From Gammaproteobacteria bacterium (GTDB taxonomy: Bacteria > Pseudomonadota > Gammaproteobacteria > Magnimaribacterales > Magnimaribacteraceae): DNA of 8,428 nucleotides. The stretch spans positions 2,722 to 11,149 of the forward strand of contig PAOE01000050.1 in NCBI GenBank assembly GCA_002707915.1, given 5' to 3'. Position numbers and translations under genes: made by a program. Under the pieces are notes generated by a model. It did not search any database and was not told the origin of the DNA. It worked only from the letters and a program-made list of their open reading frames with translations. The stretch's first letter is position 1. Every line of letters starts with the position of its first letter. Shown here piece after piece: positions 1-5,465 of the stretch.

Positions 1-438
1 AATAGCTGCCTTAGTTATTGATTTAGCTTCTTTAATCATTAGCGCATAAGAAAGATTATTAATATCCTCAGATGTGCAAGCAAAATGAATAAATTCTTGA
101 TATTTTGATAATTTTTTATGTTTCTTGAACTTTTCCCTGATGAAATACTCGATTGCTTTAACATCATGATTGGTCTTTTTTTCGATGGTTTTAACTCTTT
201 TGGCATCTTTGATATCAAAATTACCAATTAAATCATTAAGATAGAGATAATCTTTAATATCTAACTTTGGTAGTTCTTTTATTTGCGAGTTTTTAGAGAG
301 ATGAATAAACCATTTGATTTCTATTATGTAACGATACTTTATAAGCCCGTATTCACTAGTAATTTCTCTTAATGATGAAACTGCATTTTCGTATCTTCCA
401 TCTAGTGGCGATATTGAAAAGAGACTTTCATGGTTCAT
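1..438 (-). CDS. purB: Adenylosuccinate lyase, N-terminal part (runs off the left edge)
   Basis: Cytosolic purine-biosynthesis enzyme that splits SAICAR to AICAR plus fumarate, and adenylosuccinate to AMP plus fumarate. Reading the minus strand from ATG 438 gives 146 codons without a stop down to base 1. Recognisable PurB blocks are SPLDGRY (about residues 10-16), SEYGLIK, KTIEKKTNHDVKAIEYF in the middle, and FIHFACTSEDINNLSYALM near the visible end. The last block holds the conserved TSEDINN substrate-binding stretch. They follow the E. coli PurB order and spacing closely, so the start is well placed. The visible part is roughly a third of a normal 456-residue enzyme; the fumarase-superfamily signature loop with the catalytic serine lies outside the window. 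It is divergent from the amidohydrolase at 509. In many gammaproteobacteria purB follows hflD and mnmA; mnmA lies on the same strand about 2.3 kb upstream here. No frameshift is visible. Confidence 0.96.
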   Translation of the reverse strand, partial: MNHESLFSISPLDGRYENAVSSLREITSEYGLIKYRYIIEIKWFIHLSKNSQIKELPKLDIKDYLYLNDLIGNFDIKDAKRVKTIEKKTNHDVKAIEYFIREKFKKHKKLSKYQEFIHFACTSEDINNLSYALMIKEAKSITKAAI

Positions 439-508
439 AAGCTTATTATAGCTTAATGTCTATAATTACTTGCCTTGAGTCTAAAGTAGATTCAAACTAG
501 ACCTAAAT
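439..508. promoter_or_regulatory. Divergent intergenic region, candidate promoters for purB and the amidohydrolase
   Basis: This 70-bp gap separates two divergent genes and must serve both. A perfect TATAAT lies on the plus strand at 461-466, which would put a transcript start near 473 and give the amidohydrolase a leader of about 36 nt. A second perfect TATAAT lies on the minus strand (bases 450 down to 445). It would start transcription at or next to the purB ATG at 438, implying an almost leaderless purB message. No good -35 hexamer is found at 16-18 bp from either box, and neither gene has a Shine-Dalgarno-like sequence. The -10 assignments are sequence matches only, in AT-rich DNA where TATAAT is common. 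Confidence 0.3.
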
Positions 509-1786
509 ATGAAGGTTATTGTTGTCTTAGCATTTTCAATTATTTCAGTTTTCTTGAATGCCAAGACGGTCGTACATGTTGGTAATCTTTTTGATGTAAA
601 AAGTGGCAACTTACTTCCTGAAATGTCAGTGTTCGTTGAGAATGAATTTATCACTGAGGTCGTAGAAGGATATGTTCCACCTGATCCCGAAGATATTTAT
701 ATTGATTTAACGGGTTATTATGCTTTTCCGGGTTTAATTGATATGCATGTGCATTTAACTAGCCAAAGCTCTAATAGGGCTTATCTTGAAAATTTCACTC
801 TTAATGCAGCAGACTATGCAATCAGAGCTACAAAAAATGCGGAGAAAACTCTTTTAGCTGGTTTTACAACTGTACGCAATTTAGGTGACTTTGATTCCAT
901 AACAATTTCGCTACGAAACGCAATAAATGACAAAATAACTAGAGGCCCCAGAATATATTCCTCAGGAAAAACAATTGCTACTACAGGAGGTCATGCTGAC
1001 CCAACTAATTCTCTTAATTTGAAGTTAACTTCAGATCCTGGACCGGCTGAAGGAATTATAAATAATGCAGATGATGCTTATAAGGCAGTAAGACATAGAT
1101 ATAAAGAAGATGCAGATCTAATAAAAATAACTGCTACTGGAGGTGTTTTAAGTAATGCTAAAGATGGACAAAGCCCTCAAATGACAATTAAAGAGATAGA
1201 GGCTATCGTTGATGCAGCTAAAGATTATGGATTTAAAGTAGCTGCACATGCACACGGAACTGAAGGTATAAAAAGAGCTGTTCTGGCTGGTGTAGATTCC
1301 ATTGAACATGGCACCTTAATGGATAGAGAGGGTGCATCTCTGATGCGAGATAACGGGACTTACTATGTTGCAACTCTTCTTGCTGGGAAATGGGTAGCTG
1401 ATAAAGCACTTATTGAAGATTATTATCCTCCATTTGTTGAAAAAAAGGCATTGGAAATAGGTCCAAGATTACAAGCTACTTTTTCAATGGCTTACCAGTC
1501 GGGAGTTAAAATAGCTTTCGGAACTGATAGTGGTGTTTCACCTCATGGTGAGAATGCAAAGGAATTTAAACTTATGGTAGATGCTGGTATGAGCCCAAAG
1601 GATGCGATACTGAGTGCAACACTTTTCGCAGCTGATTTATTGGGAGAGAAAGAGAATTTGGGTAGTATTGAACCTGGTAAATATGCTGATATTGTTGCAG
1701 TTTCTTCAGATCCATTAGAAGATATTAAAGTTTTAGAAACTATTGATTTTGTTATGAAAGGAGGAGAGGTTATTAAACAACCTTAA
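509..1786 (+). CDS. Exported metal-dependent amidohydrolase (imidazolonepropionase/prolidase-like)
   Basis: A 425-residue amidohydrolase-superfamily TIM-barrel hydrolase that probably cleaves an amide or peptide-like bond in the periplasm. Residues 1-18 form a short signal peptide (Lys2, hydrophobic core, likely cut after ...LNA). A beta-sandwich strand segment follows, then the metal-site motif PGLIDMHVHL with His80 and His82. DLIKITATGG carries Lys206, the expected carboxylated metal bridge. AAHAHG carries His247 and His249, SIEHGT carries His267, and FGTDSG carries the catalytic Asp340. The C-terminal GSIEPGKYADIV block (about 385-396) returns to the sandwich domain. The length is normal for the Met_dep_hydrolase_A / Sgx9260-type group, whose characterised members act on dipeptides with C-terminal proline or other hydrophobic residues. 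The true substrate cannot be read from sequence. It is first in a plus-strand block, with 5 nt to the glutathione transferase gene. There is no Shine-Dalgarno, but no alternative in-frame ATG fits the signal peptide. Confidence 0.9.
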   Translation: MKVIVVLAFSIISVFLNAKTVVHVGNLFDVKSGNLLPEMSVFVENEFITEVVEGYVPPDPEDIYIDLTGYYAFPGLIDMHVHLTSQSSNRAYLENFTLNAADYAIRATKNAEKTLLAGFTTVRNLGDFDSITISLRNAINDKITRGPRIYSSGKTIATTGGHADPTNSLNLKLTSDPGPAEGIINNADDAYKAVRHRYKEDADLIKITATGGVLSNAKDGQSPQMTIKEIEAIVDAAKDYGFKVAAHAHGTEGIKRAVLAGVDSIEHGTLMDREGASLMRDNGTYYVATLLAGKWVADKALIEDYYPPFVEKKALEIGPRLQATFSMAYQSGVKIAFGTDSGVSPHGENAKEFKLMVDAGMSPKDAILSATLFAADLLGEKENLGSIEPGKYADIVAVSSDPLEDIKVLETIDFVMKGGEVIKQP

Positions 1787-1791
1787 AAATT

Positions 1792-2403
1792 ATGAAATTA
1801 TATGATTCAATTGGACCAAATCCACATGTTGTAAGAATGTTCTTAGCTGAGCTAGGAATAGAAATAGAAAAGGTTGAAGTTGACCTGATGGGGGGTGAAA
1901 ATAGACAAGAACAACACTTAAATCGTAATCCCTCAGGTCAAATGCCTACACTAGAACTTGATGATGGGAGTTTTCTGGCTGAAATCACTGCTATCTGCGA
2001 ATATCTTGATGAAATGAATGGACATACTTCTTTGATTGGTAAAACAGCTGAAGAAAGAGCTGAAACAAAAATGTGGGTACGAAGGATTGATTTACAAATA
2101 ATAGAACCATTAACAAATGGATTTAGATATTCTGAAGGTTACGACCTTTTTAAAGATAGACTGCATTTAATACCTCAAGCTGCAGATGATTTAAAAGAAA
2201 TTGCACAAGAACGTCTTCAATGGCTCGATGGGCAACTTGAAGGAAAAGAATATGTCTGTGGCGACAGACTTACTCTCGCCGATATTATGCTGTATTGTTT
2301 TTTGAATTTTGGTACAACTGTAGGTCAGCCAATAGACCAAAAAAATAAGAATATTGTCTCTTTGCATTCTAAGTTAGATTCCTTAGACAGTGCCTCAGCT
2401 TAA
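1792..2403 (+). CDS. Glutathione S-transferase family protein, GTT2-like
   Basis: A 203-residue cytosolic protein of the GST fold. The N-terminal thioredoxin-like domain (about 1-75) opens MKLYDSIGPNPHVVRMFLAE and includes NPSGQMPTLEL with the cis-proline Pro52. The helical C-terminal domain (about 87-203) has MWVRRIDLQ and the N-capping box LTLADI (150-155). Opening and domain pattern resemble the GTT2-like bacterial class. The usual glutathione-contacting Glu-Ser pair is Glu64-Ile65 here (AEITAICEYL), so one canonical contact is lost; some bacterial GSTs vary here, so glutathione binding is likely but not proven. The C-terminus ends at a degenerate version of the usual 'RPS' tail, so the gene looks complete. 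It follows the amidohydrolase after 5 nt, with only a distant purine run (around 1758-1769) and no properly spaced Shine-Dalgarno. Its stop overlaps the start of the small ORF at 2403. The enzymatic role (conjugation, dehalogenation or peroxidase) cannot be assigned. Confidence 0.9.
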   Translation: MKLYDSIGPNPHVVRMFLAELGIEIEKVEVDLMGGENRQEQHLNRNPSGQMPTLELDDGSFLAEITAICEYLDEMNGHTSLIGKTAEERAETKMWVRRIDLQIIEPLTNGFRYSEGYDLFKDRLHLIPQAADDLKEIAQERLQWLDGQLEGKEYVCGDRLTLADIMLYCFLNFGTTVGQPIDQKNKNIVSLHSKLDSLDSASA

Positions 2404-2495
2404 TGGATCGGGAAGATAGAATTAGGGCATGGCTCACTACAATTTTGGTATTAATAGTGGCTTCCTTATGGATTTTTTCAGCATTTCTTGAATGA
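2403..2495 (+). CDS. Candidate 30-residue single-pass membrane microprotein
   Basis: I do not recognise this protein. ATG 2403-2405 shares one base with the GST stop (TAATG), and TGA 2493-2495 overlaps the GIY-YIG start at 2492 (ATGA), so the ORF exactly fills the 88 bp between two real genes. The product starts MDREDRIR, a strongly charged segment of eight residues. Residues 10-29 are an uninterrupted hydrophobic stretch beginning WLTTILVLIV and ending FSAFL, long enough for one membrane helix, and then Glu30. The charge pattern would suit an inner-membrane microprotein with its N-terminus inside. No Shine-Dalgarno is present; translation would rely on coupling to the upstream stop. It is below most gene-caller cut-offs. 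An alternative is that this is merely an untranslated spacer that happens to be open. The two-sided stop/start overlap and the clean helix favour a gene, but no homologue is known to me. Confidence 0.45.
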   Translation: MDREDRIRAWLTTILVLIVASLWIFSAFLE

Positions 2496-2752
2496 AATGG
2501 CAGGTTTACATTATTAAATGCTCTGATGACACTTATTACACAGGAATAACAAATAATTTGAAAGCCAGAATTGAAGCACATAATTCTGGTAAAGGAGCTA
2601 AATACACAAAAAACAGAAGGCCAGTGCATTTGGTGTATAAGGAAGAAGTGCCAACGAAAAGTGAATCTCTTAAGAGAGAAATTAAGATAAAAAAACTTTC
2701 ACGAAAGAATAAACAACTGCTAATTAATAGTGTCAATCTCTCCTCCACCTAG
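2492..2752 (+). CDS. GIY-YIG domain protein, YhbQ/UPF0213-like
   Basis: An 86-residue stand-alone GIY-YIG nuclease-fold protein. The two signature strands are VYIIKC (5-10; VYI in place of GIY) and YYTGIT (15-20; YTG in place of YIG). The catalytic-type arginine is Arg26 in KARIEAHN, followed by His30 and Asn31, then GAKYTKNRRP (36-43 and beyond), and the metal-binding glutamate Glu63 in LKREIKIKKLS. All active-site positions of the family are filled. E. coli YhbQ is about 100 residues; this one is slightly shorter at the C-terminus but complete. Members of this family are small, basic and lack a separate DNA-binding domain; nuclease activity has been reported for some, but the cellular role is unsettled. 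The start ATGA overlaps the stop of the microprotein ORF. Its last 33 bp overlap the 3' end of mnmA on the other strand, so its C-terminal tail (about NSVNLSST) is encoded opposite the MnmA C-terminus. Confidence 0.9.
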   Translation: MKWQVYIIKCSDDTYYTGITNNLKARIEAHNSGKGAKYTKNRRPVHLVYKEEVPTKSESLKREIKIKKLSRKNKQLLINSVNLSST

Positions 2753-3787
2753 ACACTTCTGGTCTTGATAGATAACTACTGATTGTCCCGGTGTTACTGA
2801 TCTTTGTGGCTGTTTGAATAATATCTTTAACGATTCCTGATTAATAAATATTTCACATTCTTGATCCTCTTGACGGTATCTTACTTTAGCCGTTCCTGAA
2901 AATTTTTTTGGAATCGATTCACTGAAAAGATAAAGATTTTTTGTTGTAAGTTCAGAAGAAAAGAGGAGAGGATGGTTATTACCTTGGACGCACATTAATT
3001 TATTATTTTCTAAATCTTTTTTTGCTACATACCAAGGCAAATCTGATGCACCTTTAACGCCACCTATACCAAGACCTTGTCTTTGTCCCAGAGTATAGAA
3101 AGCTAACCCTAAATGAGTTCCTATTTTCTCTCCTTTATCGCTGATAATATCTCCAATCTCTCCTTTAAGATATCTTCTTACAAATTCCGGAAATGGTCTT
3201 TCTCCAATGAAGCAAATACCGGTGCTATCCTTTTTTTCACTCGTTATTAAATTATTATCTCTTGCTATGTTTCTGACTTCTTTTTTTGTAAGTTGACCTA
3301 GAGGGAATAATGTTTTCTTTAAAGTATGATTGTCGATGGCGTGTAAAAAATAAGACTGATCTTTTGAATTGTCTAGACCTTTATATAGCTCATTGTTGAT
3401 ATTTTGTGCGTAATGGCCTGTGGCAATAAAGTCAAACTCCTCATGAGAAGCATAATTATAAAATTCTTTAAATTTAATCTCCTTATTGCAAAGGATATCT
3501 GGATTCGGTGTTCTGCCTTCCTCTAATTCTTTGATAAAGTAGGAAAATACCCTCTCTTTATATTCTCTGGAGAAGCTTATCTGATTAAGAGGAATTTCTA
3601 GTTGTTCAGCAATAAAAACGGCATCCATGAAATCCTCTTTAGCACTACAATATGGGGAACCATCATCATCGTCCCAATTCTTCATAAATAGAGCATGAAC
3701 ATCATAACCTTGTTCTTTCAATAGTAGGGCAGTTACAGAGGAGTCTACGCCACCTGATAAGCCAACTAATACTTTTCCTTTATCCAT
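2720..3787 (-). CDS. mnmA: tRNA-specific 2-thiouridylase MnmA
   Basis: A cytosolic 355-residue enzyme that adenylates U34 of tRNA-Lys, -Glu and -Gln and replaces its 2-oxygen with sulfur delivered by the Tus relay, giving the s2U part of mnm5s2U34. The ATP pyrophosphatase P-loop is GLSGGVDSS (9-17). Cys100 in NPDILCN is the nucleophile, and Cys192 in STGICFIGERPF is the second catalytic cysteine that takes the persulfide. Other blocks are TGHYA (123-127), KDQSYFLHAI (142-151) and the central-domain YTLGQRQGLGIGG (231-243). The C-terminal beta-barrel ends in PQRSVTPGQSVVIY and CLGGGEI. Length is close to E. coli MnmA (368), and the two cysteines are similarly spaced. A purine-rich AAGAGAA lies just before the ATG. 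It is divergent from icd across 68 bp, and convergent with, and overlapping, the GIY-YIG gene. hflD, its usual downstream partner before purB, is absent at that place. Confidence 0.98.
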   Translation of the reverse strand: MDKGKVLVGLSGGVDSSVTALLLKEQGYDVHALFMKNWDDDDGSPYCSAKEDFMDAVFIAEQLEIPLNQISFSREYKERVFSYFIKELEEGRTPNPDILCNKEIKFKEFYNYASHEEFDFIATGHYAQNINNELYKGLDNSKDQSYFLHAIDNHTLKKTLFPLGQLTKKEVRNIARDNNLITSEKKDSTGICFIGERPFPEFVRRYLKGEIGDIISDKGEKIGTHLGLAFYTLGQRQGLGIGGVKGASDLPWYVAKKDLENNKLMCVQGNNHPLLFSSELTTKNLYLFSESIPKKFSGTAKVRYRQEDQECEIFINQESLKILFKQPQRSVTPGQSVVIYQDQKCLGGGEIDTIN

Positions 3788-3796
3788 TTCTCTTAA

Positions 3797-3825
3797 TTAA
3801 CCTTATTAATCAAATAATATATAAT
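3797..3825 (+). promoter_or_regulatory. Candidate sigma-70-type promoter for icd-clpS-clpA
   Basis: Within the 68-bp divergent gap (3788-3855), TTAACC at 3797-3802 (four of six matches to TTGACA) is followed after exactly 17 bp by a perfect TATAAT at 3820-3825. Transcription would start near 3832, giving a leader of about 24 nt before icd ATG 3856. A weak CAGAG sits 5 nt before that ATG. On the opposite strand a TATAAT also occurs (3845 down to 3840) that could serve mnmA, but no -35 match was found for it. The gap is very AT-rich, so chance matches are possible. No regulator site could be assigned. Confidence 0.42.
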
Positions 3826-3855
3826 GCAGCTCCATTTTAATTATACAGAGCAATT

Positions 3856-5115
3856 ATGGAATTCGAGCACATTATAGAGCCAGCCAGTGGTTCAAAGATC
3901 TCAATAGACTCTTCTGGAAAACTCATAGTTCCAGATAATCCTATAATACCCTTTATAGAGGGAGATGGGATTGGTTCTGACATAACTCCAGCCATGATGA
4001 AGGTTGTAGATTCTGCGGTAGAGAAATCTTATGGAAGCAAGAAGAAAATAGAATGGATGGAAATTTATTGTGGCGAGAAATCTACAGTTGTATATGGAGA
4101 GGATAATTGGCTTCCACCTGAAACTCTGAGAGCTTTAGAAATATATCTTGTAGGAATTAAAGGTCCTCTTACTACTCCTGTTGGTGGTGGTATAAGATCT
4201 TTAAATGTTGCTTTAAGACAAGAGCTAGATCTATATGTTTGCCAGCGTCCAGTCAGATACTTTGATGGTGTACCAAGTCCAGTATTAGCTCCTGAAAAGA
4301 CAGATATGGTAATTTTTAGAGAGAATTCTGAAGATATATATGCCGGCATAGAATGGGAAGCAGGCTCAGAGGGAGCTGAAAAAGTAATTAAATTCTTGAC
4401 CGAAGAAATGGGTGTAACAAAGATAAGATTTCTTGAAGAATGTGGTATCGGAGTTAAACCAGTCTCTAAACAAGGTACTGAAAGATTAGTGGATAAAGCG
4501 ATTCAATACGCTATCGCAAACGATAGAGACTCTGTCACCTTAGTTCATAAGGGTAATATCATGAAATTTACCGAGGGTTCTTTTAAAGACTGGGGATATC
4601 AACATGCTGCTAAAAAATATAAAGCTAAAGAACTTGATGGTGGTCCTTGGCATTCTTTAACTAACCCAATCACGGGAAGAGAAATTGTAATAAAAGATGT
4701 AATTGCTGATGCATTTCTTCAGCAAATTTTAACTAGGCCAGATGAATACAGTGTCATAGCCACTCTTAACCTCAATGGCGATTATATATCTGATGCATTA
4801 GCTGCAGAGGTTGGAGGAATTGGAATAGCTCCTGGAGCTAACTTGGGTGACAAAATTGCACTCTTTGAAGCCACTCACGGAACTGCTCCAAAATATGCTG
4901 GACTAGATAAGGTAAATCCAGGTTCTCTGATTCTCTCAGCTGAGATGATGCTCAGATATATGGGATGGATGGAAGCAGCCGATCTCATCATTGAAGGCTT
5001 GTCAAAAACAATCAGTCAGAAGACTGTAACTTATGATTTTGAACGACTAATGAGTGGAGCAAGCCTATTAAAGTGCTCTGAATTTGGAGAGGCGATTATC
5101 TCCAATATGGATTAA
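3856..5115 (+). CDS. icd: NADP-dependent isocitrate dehydrogenase
   Basis: Cytosolic TCA-cycle enzyme that oxidatively decarboxylates isocitrate to 2-oxoglutarate, reducing NADP+. The 419-residue protein aligns almost without gaps to E. coli Icd (416) with an offset of +2. Substrate residues visible are Ser115, Asn117, Arg121, Arg131 and Arg155. Catalytic Tyr162 is in NSEDIYAG and Lys232 in VHKGNIMKF. Metal ligands Asp309 and Asp313 are in [13 protein letters not shown] rather than NAD use is indicated by Lys346-Tyr347 (HGTAPKYAG) and by Tyr393 and Arg397 (VTYDFERLM), matching E. coli Lys344, Tyr345, Tyr391 and Arg395. Ser115 in [11 protein letters not shown] is the residue that AceK phosphorylates in E. 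coli to divert carbon into the glyoxylate shunt, so the site is kept; whether this genome has aceK cannot be seen. The stop TAA shares one base with the clpS ATG (TAATG), so the two are probably cotranscribed and translationally coupled. Confidence 0.98.
   Translation: MEFEHIIEPASGSKISIDSSGKLIVPDNPIIPFIEGDGIGSDITPAMMKVVDSAVEKSYGSKKKIEWMEIYCGEKSTVVYGEDNWLPPETLRALEIYLVGIKGPLTTPVGGGIRSLNVALRQELDLYVCQRPVRYFDGVPSPVLAPEKTDMVIFRENSEDIYAGIEWEAGSEGAEKVIKFLTEEMGVTKIRFLEECGIGVKPVSKQGTERLVDKAIQYAIANDRDSVTLVHKGNIMKFTEGSFKDWGYQHAAKKYKAKELDGGPWHSLTNPITGREIVIKDVIADAFLQQILTRPDEYSVIATLNLNGDYISDALAAEVGGIGIAPGANLGDKIALFEATHGTAPKYAGLDKVNPGSLILSAEMMLRYMGWMEAADLIIEGLSKTISQKTVTYDFERLMSGASLLKCSEFGEAIISNMD
5084..5105 (+). 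promoter_or_regulatory. Possible mRNA stem-loop just before the clpS start
   Basis: TTGGAGA (5084-5090) and TCTCCAA (5099-5105) are perfect inverted copies, giving a 7-bp stem with an 8-nt loop, 9 nt upstream of the clpS ATG at 5115. It lies inside the last codons of icd, over the conserved FGEAII-type C-terminus, and is not followed by a U-tract. It is therefore not a typical intrinsic terminator. If formed, it could affect ribosome passage or processing between icd and clpS. The amino-acid constraint on this stretch means it may be incidental. Confidence 0.28.
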
Positions 5116-5465
5116 TGCTTTTCCTCATTAACAAGAAAGATCAAGAGGATAGAGATAATAACACTTCAGCAGTTGCTACACTTGAGAAACCTAAGGTAAA
5201 AAAACCGCCACTTTATCGTGTTATTCTTCATAACGATGACTATACACCTATGGAATTTGTGGTTTATGTCCTACAAACATTCTTTGGATTTGACGGTGAC
5301 AGAGCTCAGCAAATTATGCTAGCAGTACATACCCATGGTAAGGGTGTTTGTGGTATCTTTACGAGAGAAGTTGCAGAAACAAAAAGCGCTCAAGTTAATA
5401 ACTTTGCTAAAGAGAATGGACATCCTCTCCTTAGCGATATAGAGGAAGTTGACGAAGATGATTAA
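5115..5465 (+). CDS. clpS: ATP-dependent Clp protease adaptor ClpS
   Basis: Cytosolic adaptor that binds N-degron substrates (N-terminal Leu, Phe, Tyr or Trp) and hands them to ClpA for degradation by ClpAP. The 116-residue protein has a flexible N-terminal extension (1-30) and then the ClpS core from [19 protein letters not shown]-degron pocket residues are present: Asn40, Asp41, gatekeeper Met46 and His72 (in LAVHTHGKG), equivalent to E. coli Asn34, Asp35, Met40 and His66. EVAETK (85-90) keeps the ClpA N-domain contact region. Compared with the 106-residue E. coli protein it has a slightly longer N-terminus and an acidic tail, EEVDEDD. The start ATG overlaps the icd stop by one base, and no other in-frame ATG precedes Met46. 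Its last 8 bp overlap clpA. In Pseudomonas cspD sits between icd and clpS; no cspD is present here. Confidence 0.97.
   Translation: MLFLINKKDQEDRDNNTSAVATLEKPKVKKPPLYRVILHNDDYTPMEFVVYVLQTFFGFDGDRAQQIMLAVHTHGKGVCGIFTREVAETKSAQVNNFAKENGHPLLSDIEEVDEDD

Noticed and set aside
39..227. 62-residue minus-strand ORF
   Set aside because: It is a shadow inside purB, whose own frame on the same strand matches adenylosuccinate lyase throughout.
1767..1783. Short inverted repeat AGGTT/AACCT at the amidohydrolase end as a terminator
   Set aside because: The stem is only 5 bp and weak, no T-tract follows, and the GST gene starts 9 bp later, so termination here is unlikely.
2369..2748. Two minus-strand ORFs opposite the GST end, microprotein and GIY-YIG gene
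   Set aside because: Both are antisense to recognisable genes and have no motif. The hydrophobic look of one comes from reading the lysine-rich GIY-YIG codons backwards.
5449..5457. TTG start adding three residues to ClpA
   Set aside because: The family N-terminus aligns exactly from ATG 5458, so the extra residues are an artefact of allowing the earliest alternative start.
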